The notes beneath the pieces were generated by a model. The model did no database searches. It was not told the origin of the DNA and was given only the letters and a program-made list of their open reading frames with translations. A stretch of 34,599 nucleotides of DNA from Nitrososphaerota archaeon (GTDB lineage Archaea > Thermoproteota > Nitrososphaeria > Nitrososphaerales > Gagatemarchaeaceae), in NCBI GenBank assembly GCA_029785195.1, contig JAFMAD010000004.1, forward strand, positions 1 to 34,599. Reading direction: 5' to 3'. The translations under genes and the position numbers were made by a program. Of this stretch, positions 1 through 7,751 are shown in pieces (position 1 is the first letter of the stretch; every line of letters begins with the position of its first letter).

Positions 1-16
1 CTTTCAGCTTCAAACT

Positions 17-25
17 CTTAAATAC
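17..25 (+). promoter_or_regulatory. TATA box of rpl12
   Basis: The sequence CTTAAATAC lies about 31-38 bases ahead of the rpl12 ATG, so the 5' leader would be only a few bases long. This spacing is typical of archaeal TBP sites and recurs in this window. Confidence 0.6.
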
Positions 26-55
26 GGAACCAAGGTCGCCTGTTCGCGAATTAAG

Positions 56-361
56 ATGGAGTACGTTTACGCAGCTCTCCTGCTTCACAAGCTGGGGAAG
101 CCGGTCAACGAAGAGAACCTGACAAGTGTGGTTAAGGCGACCGGTGCAGCCCCCGACGAAGTGAAGATCAAGGCACTGACTTCTGCCCTCAGCGAGGTGA
201 ACATCGACGAGGCGCTGAAGAACGCATCGACGATGGCTGCAGCCCCTGTGGCCGCTGCCGCAGCGCCGGGCGCACCAGCAGCGAAGGCGGAAGAAAAGCC
301 GAAGGAAGAGGAGAAGAAGGAAGAAGAGGCCCTACAGGGTCTCGCTTCACTCTTCGGGTAA
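56..361 (+). CDS. rpl12: Large ribosomal subunit protein P1/L12
   Basis: Archaeal stalk protein that dimerises on P0/L10 and recruits translation factors to the ribosome. The 101-residue length is normal. Residues 1-58 form the helical dimerisation domain ([15 protein letters not shown] start). Residues about 59-77 are an Ala/Pro/Gly hinge, 78-92 a Lys/Glu-rich charged segment, and the end, [10 protein letters not shown], is the factor-binding tail. It is usually the last gene of the L11-L1-L10-L12 series. Here it lies on the opposite strand, facing rpl10 tail to tail, with its own TATA box, so its expression must be set separately from rpl10. Confidence 0.96.
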   Translation: MEYVYAALLLHKLGKPVNEENLTSVVKATGAAPDEVKIKALTSALSEVNIDEALKNASTMAAAPVAAAAAPGAPAAKAEEKPKEEEKKEEEALQGLASLFG

Positions 362-554
362 GCCAGATACCATTCTAGTCTCATCTGTCCCAGCGTTAGC
401 TGTCCAAGATGCTGATGCACTCGTGACCGGCTTCGGCCCAGCCCATCAGTCAGGACCGCGGCTATTCTCTGACAGCATCACTGTGTGAAGCCCCAGCAGT
501 GAGGAGGCACCAGTTCCAAGAGCGAAAGACGCCCTGCTGTCCGAGGGGACGGAT

Positions 555-1427
555 CTACTTCAGGCCTTTTTCTTTGGCCTTGGATTCCAAGGCCGCCGCC
601 TCCGCCTCTGCCCGCCCGAATATCATCGGTGCAGTTTCCTTGTCGAGGAAACCCGCCTCCACCTGGAGGCTCAGGGCCTCCCTGTAGGCCTTTGCGAGTA
701 TGTCTGGCGCGGTCTCCTTGGTGACGTAACCGACGACTATCGCCAAGCCTCTGGAGGAGGCGTAGGCGTCGAGGATGCTTTTCCTGTACTCGTCCAGGTT
801 GATCGCGACCACATCCCCCGCGTAGATCAGCCCGTTCTCGTAGGCGAGCGCAATGGCCAGGCCTGCACGGATTGGCTTGATGTTCAGCTTGGAGAGGAGG
901 CTGGCGAGCTTGGGGGTGATCTCCGCGCCCTTCTTAACGGCCACGGAGTCTTTGTTGACCCATATGCTCCCACCTTCAATCTTGGTCTGGATGCCCGCTT
1001 CTCTGAACTCGCTCAGGACCGGGCCTGCGGGGAGGCTTGTGTTGCCCGCCGGGACTATGATGTCATCAGGGGCCTTGTCGCCGGCCCTGGCTGCGAGGTA
1101 CACCTTGTTCTTGTCCAGGGCGAGGAAGAGCTTGAACGGGTCGTTGGTCGAGAAGATGAGCGCGTTCTGCCCCGTGAGGTGTGACAGGAGCTGGTCGGCG
1201 TTCTTAATCCCTGCCTTCTGGAGGCCGCGTATGGCCAGCTTGTTCTTGACGACGAAGACCTCGGCGTGCTGCCTCAGCGCCTTGCGCACAGCCATCAGCT
1301 GGCTAGCCCTCACCTTCGAGAGGCTGGTTACCGCGAGGACGGGGTACTTCTGTGCGAGAGCGGCTACACGCTCGACGGTCTCTGCCTTCTTCGGGTTAGG
1401 CTGATGGACCTGGACTGTCTTGCTCAA
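555..1427 (-). CDS. rpl10: Large ribosomal subunit protein P0/L10
   Basis: Stalk base protein that binds 23S rRNA with L11 and carries L12 dimers. The 290 residues show the L10 rRNA-binding core (KTVQVHQPNPKKAETV start, then VVKNKLAIRGL near residue 80), the P0 insertion (NTSLPAGPVLSEFREAGI) and C-terminal helices for L12. The protein stops at ALESKAKEKGLK. Many archaeal P0 proteins continue into an acidic tail ending in LFG, which is absent here. The TTG start immediately follows the rpl1 stop (TAG at 1430-1428, TTG at 1427-1425), so the two are translationally coupled. Confidence 0.95.
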   Translation of the reverse strand: MSKTVQVHQPNPKKAETVERVAALAQKYPVLAVTSLSKVRASQLMAVRKALRQHAEVFVVKNKLAIRGLQKAGIKNADQLLSHLTGQNALIFSTNDPFKLFLALDKNKVYLAARAGDKAPDDIIVPAGNTSLPAGPVLSEFREAGIQTKIEGGSIWVNKDSVAVKKGAEITPKLASLLSKLNIKPIRAGLAIALAYENGLIYAGDVVAINLDEYRKSILDAYASSRGLAIVVGYVTKETAPDILAKAYREALSLQVEAGFLDKETAPMIFGRAEAEAAALESKAKEKGLK

Positions 1428-2078
1428 CTAATCCACCGCCTGCTTCGCAGGCTTCCCCATGGTCGTCTTTACCATGACCGTCTTGATGTTCCTGTCGCCG
1501 TTGGGGAGCTTCTTGGACACCGCGTTGACCACGGCGACTATGTTCTCCGCCAGGTCCGTCTCAGACAGCTTGCTGTCTCCCACCATGGCCGTCACCCCCA
1601 GCGAGCCCCTGCTCCTGACCCTTATCGCTGTCCTCATCCTGTTGATCATAGCCTCGATGGGGGAGTTCGGCGGGACTGGGGACGGTATCTTCCCCTTGGG
1701 GCCGAGCGCCTGGCCCAGGACCTTGCCGACCCTCGGCATGAGGGCTGTGTCTGCGAGGAAGAAGTCGTAGGACCTGGCGAGCTTCTTGGCGTCCCTCTTG
1801 CTCCCTCCGTAGTTTTCCAGCTGAGCCGGGTCCATGACCAGGTTCGCGTTTGAGTTCTTCGCCCTGACTGCGAGGTCCCCGGACCCTATGAAACAGACCC
1901 TGGCCTGCTTCGTTGCCGGGTGCGGGAGGTACACTATCTCGTTGATGTTCAGGTCGGTCTTCTTGGGGTCCACTTCTTTCAGCGAAATCAGTACTTCGAC
2001 CGACTGGGTGAACTTCGTCTCCTTGGACTGGCCCTTACCCTTCTTGACCAGTTCCGCGAGCTGCTGGTTCGAGAGCAC
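1428..2078 (-). CDS. rpl1: Large ribosomal subunit protein L1
   Basis: L1-stalk protein at the ribosomal E site. In many archaea it also represses its own operon by binding mRNA. The 216-residue length is normal, with the family segments RVGKVLGQALGPKGKIPSP (about 114-132) and a C-terminal VSKKLPNGDRNIKTVMVKTT. The start is GTG at 2078. A TTTTATCC element near 2118-2125 could be a separate promoter about 40 bases upstream, giving a short leader. The gene abuts rpl10 downstream and follows rpl11 by 58 bases. Confidence 0.95.
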   Translation of the reverse strand: MLSNQQLAELVKKGKGQSKETKFTQSVEVLISLKEVDPKKTDLNINEIVYLPHPATKQARVCFIGSGDLAVRAKNSNANLVMDPAQLENYGGSKRDAKKLARSYDFFLADTALMPRVGKVLGQALGPKGKIPSPVPPNSPIEAMINRMRTAIRVRSRGSLGVTAMVGDSKLSETDLAENIVAVVNAVSKKLPNGDRNIKTVMVKTTMGKPAKQAVD

Positions 2079-2136
2079 GCACTATTCACGAATTCCTTGC
2101 GGAGCCTTGGAACACCGGATAAAAGCCTTCTGCCCG

Positions 2137-2619
2137 TCACTGGAACTTCGAGTCCCACTTGCCGTCGTCAATCTCTTTCATGAACTCCCTGGGGTCCTTC
2201 CCTTCGATCTTGACCCCCATGCTCACGCAGCTCCCCACTACCTCCTTCGCCGCTGACCTGACCGTCGCCGCGTAGGACCCGGCTATCTTGCTCCTGGCTA
2301 TGGTTACGACCTTGTCCATGGTCAGCGTCCCGACGAACTCCAGGTTGGGCTTGCCTGAGCCCTTGGGGATGCCCGATTCCTTGGCCACCAGCGCTGAGGT
2401 GGTAGGCGTCCCGACGGATATGGTGAACTGCTTGGTCTCTTTGTCTACCTCCACCTTCACGGGGACCCTCATCCCCTTGAAGTCTCCCGTCTGTTTGTTG
2501 ATCTCGTTGACGATGCCGAGGACGTTCACTCCCAGCGGGCCCAGCGCTGGGCCGAGCGGAGGTCCTGCGCTCGCCTCTCCTCCTGTTACGAGGACGTTGA
2601 TTGTCTGCTTTTCACCCAT
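2137..2619 (-). CDS. rpl11: Large ribosomal subunit protein L11
   Basis: Binds the GTPase-associated region of 23S rRNA next to the L10/L12 stalk. The 160 residues carry the signature GPPLGPALGPLGVN at 19-32 and the C-terminal rRNA-binding domain (TIARSKIAGSYAATVRSAAKEVVGSC). The ATG at 2619 lies 6 bases after the spt5 stop, so it is co-transcribed with spt5. It is followed by rpl1 and rpl10. Confidence 0.96.
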   Translation of the reverse strand: MGEKQTINVLVTGGEASAGPPLGPALGPLGVNVLGIVNEINKQTGDFKGMRVPVKVEVDKETKQFTISVGTPTTSALVAKESGIPKGSGKPNLEFVGTLTMDKVVTIARSKIAGSYAATVRSAAKEVVGSCVSMGVKIEGKDPREFMKEIDDGKWDSKFQ

Positions 2620-2625
2620 CCAGAC

Positions 2626-3111
2626 TCACTTCTGCTCCGGCTTGGCCCTGGCAACGAGCTTGGCATAGGCCGCGTCGATTGTGATGGGCATGGCGAAGGC
2701 AGTGTCCAGCAGCGAGACCGTGATCTCCTGCTTCTCCTTCTCTACCCGCGAGATCTTCGCCCGCATCCCCTTGAACGGTCCCGCGACTATCTCGATGGTG
2801 TCCTCGGTGTTCAGCTCCGCCACCATGGACTTTGTGACCAAGAACTTCTCGATGTCGGAGTACTGCATCATGCCGGGGATCTTGCTTCTGACGTGCTTGA
2901 ACCCCTGGATGCTCTCGTCTACCACTTGGCTGTTTGGGGCCTCGAAGAGCACGTACCCCTTCCAGGTGTCGAGGGCGAGGACCGAGTAGATGGGCTTCCC
3001 CTTCTGGACGGCCCTGTTGGCCACGAAGGTCGCCACGGTCCTTTCCTGACCTCCGGTGGTCTTGACCGGGAAGATTGAGCTGTTCCTCTCTTGGTCGCTC
3101 AGAGCCGACAA
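2626..3111 (-). CDS. spt5: Transcription elongation factor Spt5 (NusG family)
   Basis: Binds the RNA polymerase clamp with Spt4 and keeps elongation processive. The 161 residues hold a NusG N-terminal (NGN) domain at about 12-95 (IFPVKTTGGQERTVATFVANR; YVLFEAPN) and a KOW domain from about 105 (VAGPFKGMRAKISRVEKEKQEITVSLL is the KOW core). The TTG start at 3111 has no Shine-Dalgarno sequence but has a TATA box 30 bases upstream, which suggests a leaderless message. The spt5-rpl11-rpl1-rpl10 order is the classical archaeal arrangement. Confidence 0.95.
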   Translation of the reverse strand: MSALSDQERNSSIFPVKTTGGQERTVATFVANRAVQKGKPIYSVLALDTWKGYVLFEAPNSQVVDESIQGFKHVRSKIPGMMQYSDIEKFLVTKSMVAELNTEDTIEIVAGPFKGMRAKISRVEKEKQEITVSLLDTAFAMPITIDAAYAKLVARAKPEQK

Positions 3112-3489
3112 GGTGAAAAAAGCCCGACTTTCGTTGGCCTAATAACCTTTTGACCTGCGAGCACGTCGCCGTAAGCCCGTCAGAACCACAGGATCATGCC
3201 GGACGGGCTCACTCTGAAGGCGCCGAAGGCCGCACCGCATAGCCCGCCGCCACGACGACTATCTTGCAGACTGTAACGATAGGTCAGGGGTCGTGACAGC
3301 AGAAATCTAATCCAGTGCCTAGGGTCCGACGCCCCTTGGAGGGCCTAGACGGCTCCCAAAACCCCCGTCGTGTTCTCGGGGAACAAGGCGAGTCAGACGT
3401 CTCCCAATGAGCGCGATGCATCAGGGTGAGCAGAGGCAGGCGCCTGCACTTACAGGGAAGACATAGCTGCGTGTTGGCGGGAACCGCGT
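3112..3489. other. Gene-free 378-base gap between spt5 and secE, rich in stem-loops
   Basis: No credible reading frame is present. The gap holds the spt5 promoter at its left end. It also contains several perfect or near-perfect stems: AGCCCGTC/GACGGGCT (3174-3181 with 3202-3209), CTAGGGTCC/GGGCCTAG (3319-3327 with 3341-3348, one bulge), CCCCG/CGGGG (3363-3367 with 3377-3381), and the palindrome GCAGGCGCCTGC (3436-3447). This may be a structured RNA, but I could not match it to a known family. Confidence 0.35.
3138..3147 (-). promoter_or_regulatory. TATA box of spt5
   Basis: GGTTATTAGG on the minus strand is centred about 31 bases ahead of the spt5 TTG. This gives the spt5-rpl11 series its own promoter in addition to read-through from secE. 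Confidence 0.5.
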
Positions 3490-3657
3490 CTACCCGAAGA
3501 AAATCGTCCCCACCAGTTTGATGAGGAATCCTATCGTCCCGACCACGGCGATGCCGAGCGCGACCAGTTTGAGGTAGAGGGTGAACTCGTCCGTGTCGCT
3601 CTTGTGGGCCAGCCTGAATATGGCCCTCGATGACTTCAGGAAGTCCCGGAACCCCAT
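3490..3657 (-). CDS. secE: Preprotein translocase subunit SecE (Sec61 gamma)
   Basis: A 55-residue single-span membrane protein that clamps SecY in the protein-export channel. The N-terminal amphipathic part (MGFRDFLKSSRAIFRLAHKS) and the segment SDTDEFTLYLKLVALGIAVV are followed by the membrane helix, about residues 28-52 (LKLVALGIAVVGTIGFLIKL, then VGTIFFG). This matches archaeal SecE/Sss1, which usually sits just upstream of spt5, as here. The ATG is at 3657 with a TATA box 32-37 bases upstream. The 378 bases before spt5 are unusual, because the two genes are often adjacent. The frame is too short for a 60-residue filter. Confidence 0.9.
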   Translation of the reverse strand: MGFRDFLKSSRAIFRLAHKSDTDEFTLYLKLVALGIAVVGTIGFLIKLVGTIFFG

Positions 3658-3688
3658 GGTCGTACATGATGCGGCGGCCTTGGTCGGC

Positions 3689-3694
3689 TTATAT
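3689..3694 (-). promoter_or_regulatory. TATA box of secE
   Basis: ATATAA on the minus strand (context ACATATAAGCC) lies 32-37 bases before the secE ATG, consistent with a leader shorter than 12 bases. Confidence 0.6.
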
Positions 3695-3740
3695 GTCTAA
3701 TCCTCCGGAGAACCACATCGGAGGCGCAGGACGCCCCAGC

Positions 3741-3748
3741 GTTAATAC
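3741..3748 (+). promoter_or_regulatory. TATA-like box of dtdA
   Basis: GTTAATAC lies 23-30 bases before the ATG at 3771, as expected for a leaderless transcript. It supports that ATG over the upstream in-frame starts. Confidence 0.5.
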
Positions 3749-3770
3749 CTGGTCGCGCGGCCGGGGAGCC

Positions 3771-4598
3771 ATGAACCCCCAGGGGGAGCCAGCCACTGTG
3801 ATTCTGGCGTCCACCACCGACTTGGCGTCGAAGACGCTCGCCTCCGCCTTGGTCGAGAGCCAGGGGTTTGTGTCGACCGGGGTGAAACTCCTTGGAAACC
3901 CGGTTTACCAGAAGGAGTCATACCTCCTGGCCTGGTTCGAGGGGGCGATCGTCACCCCGCCGAGCCTGGACGAGTACTTCAACCCCCAGGCGTACATCTT
4001 CCTGTCGAGGCATAGTGCGGAGTCCGGGATTGCCTCCCTGACGGTCCACACCACGGGGAACTTCTCCGAGGAGGCGAAGTTCGGAGGGGCAGGGAGGGAG
4101 CTGGGGAAGGCGGACCCGGGGCTCCTCAAGAACTACCTGGTCGCCCTCTGGGACCACAGGGCGGAGGTGGGCGGCTACGAGATTACGATGGAGGCGACGC
4201 ACCACGGACCTACCTCGCTGCAGAAACCGATACTCTTCGTCGAGCTCGGATCGACGGAGAAGCACTGGGGAGACGCCGATGCCGCGCGGGTGGTGGCGAA
4301 GGCGCTGATGGAAAGCCTGTCGCAGAAGCGCGTCTGGGACAAGACAGCGCTGGGCTTCGGCGGGACCCACTACCCCGAGAAGTTCACCAAGCTCCTCCTT
4401 GAGGAGGAGATGGCCATGTCCTTCGTGGCGCCCAAGTACGCCCTGGGGCAGATAGACGAGAGGATGATGGGACAGATGCTGCAGAGGACCACCTCCCCCG
4501 TCAGGTACGCCGCCCTTGACTGGAAAGGCCTGGGGCCCCACAAGGAGAAGATCGTGGGGCTGGTGAAGCAGTTTGGGCTGGAAGAAATCAGAGTATGA
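3771..4598 (+). CDS. dtdA: D-aminoacyl-tRNA deacylase, archaeal DTD2/GEK1 type
   Basis: Hydrolyses D-amino acids mischarged onto tRNA, a proofreading step in the cytoplasm. From the chosen ATG it has 275 residues, the family length. Family motifs visible are FLSRH (77-81), TVHTTGN (91-97), THHGP (143-147) and GGTHY (197-201), which carry the conserved His residues. The frame is open 47 codons further upstream, but that extension overlaps secE and the promoter region, and the TATA box at 3741 fits the ATG at 3771. It is transcribed away from secE and converges on lysK, with 2 bases between the stops. Confidence 0.93.
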   Translation: MNPQGEPATVILASTTDLASKTLASALVESQGFVSTGVKLLGNPVYQKESYLLAWFEGAIVTPPSLDEYFNPQAYIFLSRHSAESGIASLTVHTTGNFSEEAKFGGAGRELGKADPGLLKNYLVALWDHRAEVGGYEITMEATHHGPTSLQKPILFVELGSTEKHWGDADAARVVAKALMESLSQKRVWDKTALGFGGTHYPEKFTKLLLEEEMAMSFVAPKYALGQIDERMMGQMLQRTTSPVRYAALDWKGLGPHKEKIVGLVKQFGLEEIRV

Positions 4599-4600
4599 GG

Positions 4601-5698
4601 TCAGCCGACGCTCATGGTGACGAGCTGCCCTATCGCCTCCCTCGCCACCTCTATGCCGTCCAGGTAGTCCCTGATGCGGACCGCTTCCTCCTCGGTGTGG
4701 CTGGTCCCCGATAGCCCCGGGCCGTAGGTCAGGCAGGAGACCCCCTTCCTGCTGGCGAAGGTGTTCATGTCACCGGTCCCGGTCTTCCTGACCAAAGAGG
4801 GCTTCTTGCCGAGACGGAGCAGGATGGCCCTCTGGAACGCCCTTACCAGCCGCGAGCCGACGTCCGCTTCGTAGGCCTCGGTGGGAGGGCCAGGGTTCAA
4901 CTCCGCTCTGACCTCGCCCCAGCGGGCTTCGACCATTGGCCTGATTTCACCGAGAACCTGGGCCGAGGAGAGCCCCGGCGGGAGGCGAACATCGAAGGTC
5001 GCCTCGCAGAGGCCGGGGACCACGTTCTGGTAGGAGCCTGCGCGCACGAGCGTGGGGGAGATGGAAACGGATCTGAAGTGGTCATCCTGGACCAGGTGGC
5101 CGGCCTCGTACTCCCTCAGCCTGCTGAGGATGGAGGTGAACTCGTCGAAAGCGCTCCTGTGGGCCCAGGGCGACCCCGCATGCCCCCCCGGGGTCCGCAC
5201 CACGACCCGCAGGCTCATCCTCCCCCGGTAGCCTATGGTTATCCTGTCTGCCCCGCTGGGCTCGCCGAACACGGCGTAGTCATAGGGGGCCGCCTCGTTG
5301 GCGAGCTGTTCCACCCCGGCGCCGTCCCCCTCCTCCTCGGTCGCCCCCGCGAAGGTTATCCTCACGCCGGCGTCCGCGGCCCTCGCCCCCGCCAGGAGAA
5401 GCGCACACAGGGGAGACTTCGCGTCGGCGGCTCCTCTCCCGTAGACTGCCTCTCTTGTCCTCCTGACCGGGAGCTTCCCCGGGACGGTGTCCATGTGGCC
5501 GCAGAGAAGGAGCCTGGGCTTCCCCTTCCCCACCTCTCCTACCACGTTCCCTGCGCCGTCGAGCCGTACCCTTGAGTACCCGAGGCGCTTCATGCTGTCC
5601 GCGAGGAAGCCGGCAAGCTCCTCCTCTCCCTTCGTGGGCGAATAGATTCTCAGCGAGTCGACGAGGAGCTTGACAGCCTCCCCGTCAGGTCGGTTCAT
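4601..5698 (-). CDS. lysK: [LysW]-lysine/ornithine hydrolase (M20 metallopeptidase)
   Basis: Releases ornithine (or lysine) from the carrier protein LysW in the last LysW-dependent step. The 365 residues have the M20 dizinc motifs: GHMDTVPG (67-74, His68 and Asp70), GRGAADAK (87-94, bridging Asp92), TEEEGDG (120-126, catalytic and metal Glu), FGEPSG, and the C-terminal GTSHTEEE zinc His. It is the last gene of the arg/lys operon, 55 bases after lysJ. The operon context chooses LysK over ArgE/DapE relatives. Confidence 0.92.
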   Translation of the reverse strand: MNRPDGEAVKLLVDSLRIYSPTKGEEELAGFLADSMKRLGYSRVRLDGAGNVVGEVGKGKPRLLLCGHMDTVPGKLPVRRTREAVYGRGAADAKSPLCALLLAGARAADAGVRITFAGATEEEGDGAGVEQLANEAAPYDYAVFGEPSGADRITIGYRGRMSLRVVVRTPGGHAGSPWAHRSAFDEFTSILSRLREYEAGHLVQDDHFRSVSISPTLVRAGSYQNVVPGLCEATFDVRLPPGLSSAQVLGEIRPMVEARWGEVRAELNPGPPTEAYEADVGSRLVRAFQRAILLRLGKKPSLVRKTGTGDMNTFASRKGVSCLTYGPGLSGTSHTEEEAVRIRDYLDGIEVAREAIGQLVTMSVG

Positions 5699-5753
5699 CT
5701 CCCTTCGGCGGCCGCCTGCCCGCCGGAGCCTGCCGCTGACGCGTCTCGTGCAG

Positions 5754-6944
5754 TCAGAACCTGCCCGCCTCCGCCTCGCCTATGACGCCGTCGACGACCT
5801 CGAGCCCTCTGGCCATCTGTGCGTCCTCTATCACGAGGGGGGGCAGGAACCTGAACGTGTCCCTCCCCGAGTAGGCGGTGATCACCCCTTTGGCCTGGGC
5901 CGAGAGGAGCATAGAATGTATGTCAACCCTGGTCTGCAGTGCGAGCATCAGCCCCAGTCCCCGCACTTCCTTCACCAGCCTGTGGGCCGACGCGACCTTG
6001 GAGAGCCCCGCTTTCAAGACGTCACCTTTCTCCTTCGCCCTGGACGGGAGGTCGTTCTTGGCGATGTAGTCGAGGGTGGCCGAGCCCGCGGCACAGGAGA
6101 GCGGGTTGCCGGCGAAGGTGCTGGTGTGCTCGCCGCCCTTCAGGCTCCCGGCAACCTCGTCGGTGGCGAGGGCCGCGCCAATCGGGAGGCCGCCTCCAAG
6201 CCCCTTCGACACGGTCATTATGTCCGGGACGACCCCCCAGTGTTCCGAGGCCCACATCTTCCCTGTCCGCCCCAGGCCGGATTGAATCTCGTCGAGGATC
6301 AGCAGGGTCCCGTTCCTGTCGCAGGTCTCTCTCACCTCCTTGAGGTAGCCCTCCGGAGGGACGACAACCCCGCTCTCTCCCTGGACGGGCTCCGCGATGA
6401 CTGCCGCGGTGTCCCCGTCTACCATGGACTCCAACGACCTCGCGTCGCCGTACTCGGCGAAGCCGAACCCGTCAAGGAGCGGGCCGAATGGGTCCCTGTA
6501 CTTCTTGCTCCAGGTGGCCGAAAGGGCACCGTAGGTCTTGCCGTGGAAGGCGCCCTTCATCGCCACGACCTTCTTCCTCGAGGTGTGCCGCCTAGCAAGC
6601 TTGATGGCCGCCTCCACGGACTCGGTCCCCGTGTTGGTGAGGAGGGCCTTCCCCAGCCCCCTGGGCGCCGCCTTCACCAGACGCTCCACGAAGCCTGCCC
6701 TGGCGTCGTTGTAATAGGAACCGTGGCAAGTGAGCAGCTTCCCGGACTGCTCCCTCACCGCTTCAATCACCGAGTCGTTGCAGTGGCCGACCAGGGCCAC
6801 CCCGATGCCCGACATGAGGTCGATGTACTCCTTCCCTTCCGAGTCCCAGACGAGGGACCCTTTCCCTCTCATTATGGCAATGGGGAACTTGTTGAAGGCA
6901 TGGGCCTCGTAGGCGTCCTCAAGGCCGCGGATCTGCTCAATCAT
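5754..6944 (-). CDS. lysJ: [LysW]-aminoadipate/glutamate semialdehyde aminotransferase
   Basis: PLP enzyme that aminates the LysW-bound semialdehyde. The 396-residue class III aminotransferase shows NTGTES (104-109), GAFHG (132-135 region), DEIQSGLGRTG (218-228) and the Schiff-base lysine in TVSKGLGGG (Lys247). A longer frame opens at 7013, but ATG 6944 gives the normal N-terminus (MIEQIRGLEDAYEAHAF) and forms an ATGA overlap with the lysZ stop, so it is the likely start. Close relatives are ArgD and GabT; the neighbours favour LysJ. Confidence 0.93.
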   Translation of the reverse strand: MIEQIRGLEDAYEAHAFNKFPIAIMRGKGSLVWDSEGKEYIDLMSGIGVALVGHCNDSVIEAVREQSGKLLTCHGSYYNDARAGFVERLVKAAPRGLGKALLTNTGTESVEAAIKLARRHTSRKKVVAMKGAFHGKTYGALSATWSKKYRDPFGPLLDGFGFAEYGDARSLESMVDGDTAAVIAEPVQGESGVVVPPEGYLKEVRETCDRNGTLLILDEIQSGLGRTGKMWASEHWGVVPDIMTVSKGLGGGLPIGAALATDEVAGSLKGGEHTSTFAGNPLSCAAGSATLDYIAKNDLPSRAKEKGDVLKAGLSKVASAHRLVKEVRGLGLMLALQTRVDIHSMLLSAQAKGVITAYSGRDTFRFLPPLVIEDAQMARGLEVVDGVIGEAEAGRF

Positions 6945-7747
6945 CGTGTGATCACCGTGCACCCCTCGTGGGAGAAGGCACTGGAGAGGGGCCCCTCCCT
7001 CGTCCCCGAGCATATCACCGCCTCCTTGACTCCTGCCCTCACGGCATCCACCGCAGCCATGACCTTCTTCTGCATGCCGAACCCGATCTTCGGGAGGCTG
7101 GCCGCAGCCTCTTCTGCGGAGAGGTGCCCGACGAGTGAACCGTCTAGGCTCAGCCCCTCGACGTTGGTCGCGAACACCACGGCGTCCGCCCCTGCTCCGA
7201 CGGCCACGGATGCCGCCGCCCTGTCCCCGTCGATGTTGAGCGGTTCCCCTTCCTCCCCCATGGCCACCGGCGAGATTACAGGGACGTAACCCCGGCCGAG
7301 GAGCAGGTCCAAGAGCGAAGGGTCCACGCCGCGGACCCTACCCGTATACCCCCCCTCGATGGCGACCTTCCTCCCCCTCTCGTCTATGATCACCAGCTTC
7401 GACTTCCGCGTGGCTGTGATTAGTGACCCGTCCCCGCCTGCGAGGGAGACCCCCTTCAGCCCCGCTCTGTGGAGAGCCTGCACCAGGCGCTTAGCCAGGA
7501 AGCCGCTCATCACCATCTGGTAGATCTCTGCTGTCTCCCTGTCGGTGTACCTGCTCCTGATCCCGTCTGGGGAGACGACGAAACGCTGCTCCTTCCCAAG
7601 CCTGGTGGCATACTCTGTCACCACGTCCCCACCGCCGTGCACCAAGATGAGCTGATTGGATGGAGACAGCCTGGCTGCGTCATTGACCAGAGGCTCGGGG
7701 ACGCCGGCCTTCATCAGGCTCCCTCCGACCTTGACGACCACCCTCAT
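6941..7747 (-). CDS. lysZ: [LysW]-aminoadipate/glutamate kinase
   Basis: Phosphorylates the carboxylate of the LysW-bound substrate. The 268-residue amino-acid kinase (ArgB fold) shows VKVGGS (5-10), VHGGGD (36-41), the nucleotide-binding NIDGD with a following Ala-rich helix, and IGFGMQKKVMAAVDAV near the end, typical of acetylglutamate-kinase-like enzymes. Its stop overlaps the lysJ start by 4 bases, and its ATG follows the lysY stop by 4 bases. It lacks the N-acetylglutamate operon context of a true ArgB. Confidence 0.93.
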   Translation of the reverse strand: MRVVVKVGGSLMKAGVPEPLVNDAARLSPSNQLILVHGGGDVVTEYATRLGKEQRFVVSPDGIRSRYTDRETAEIYQMVMSGFLAKRLVQALHRAGLKGVSLAGGDGSLITATRKSKLVIIDERGRKVAIEGGYTGRVRGVDPSLLDLLLGRGYVPVISPVAMGEEGEPLNIDGDRAAASVAVGAGADAVVFATNVEGLSLDGSLVGHLSAEEAAASLPKIGFGMQKKVMAAVDAVRAGVKEAVICSGTREGPLSSAFSHEGCTVITR

Positions 7748-7751
7748 CGCG

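Noticed and set aside
3276-3300. SRP RNA helix 8-like GGTCAGG...AGCAG
   Set aside because: The loop between the two parts does not form the expected GNAR-type tetraloop stem, and flanking helices do not pair well. A covariance search would be needed.
3284-3667. 127-residue minus-strand frame over secE
   Set aside because: A different frame of the same strand gives a convincing SecE with a correctly placed TATA box. The longer frame has no family features.
5670-7289. 539-residue open frame on the plus strand
   Set aside because: It is the antisense of lysK, lysJ and lysZ, which have clear family motifs. The translation is Arg/Pro/Gly-rich without any domain, as expected from high GC content.
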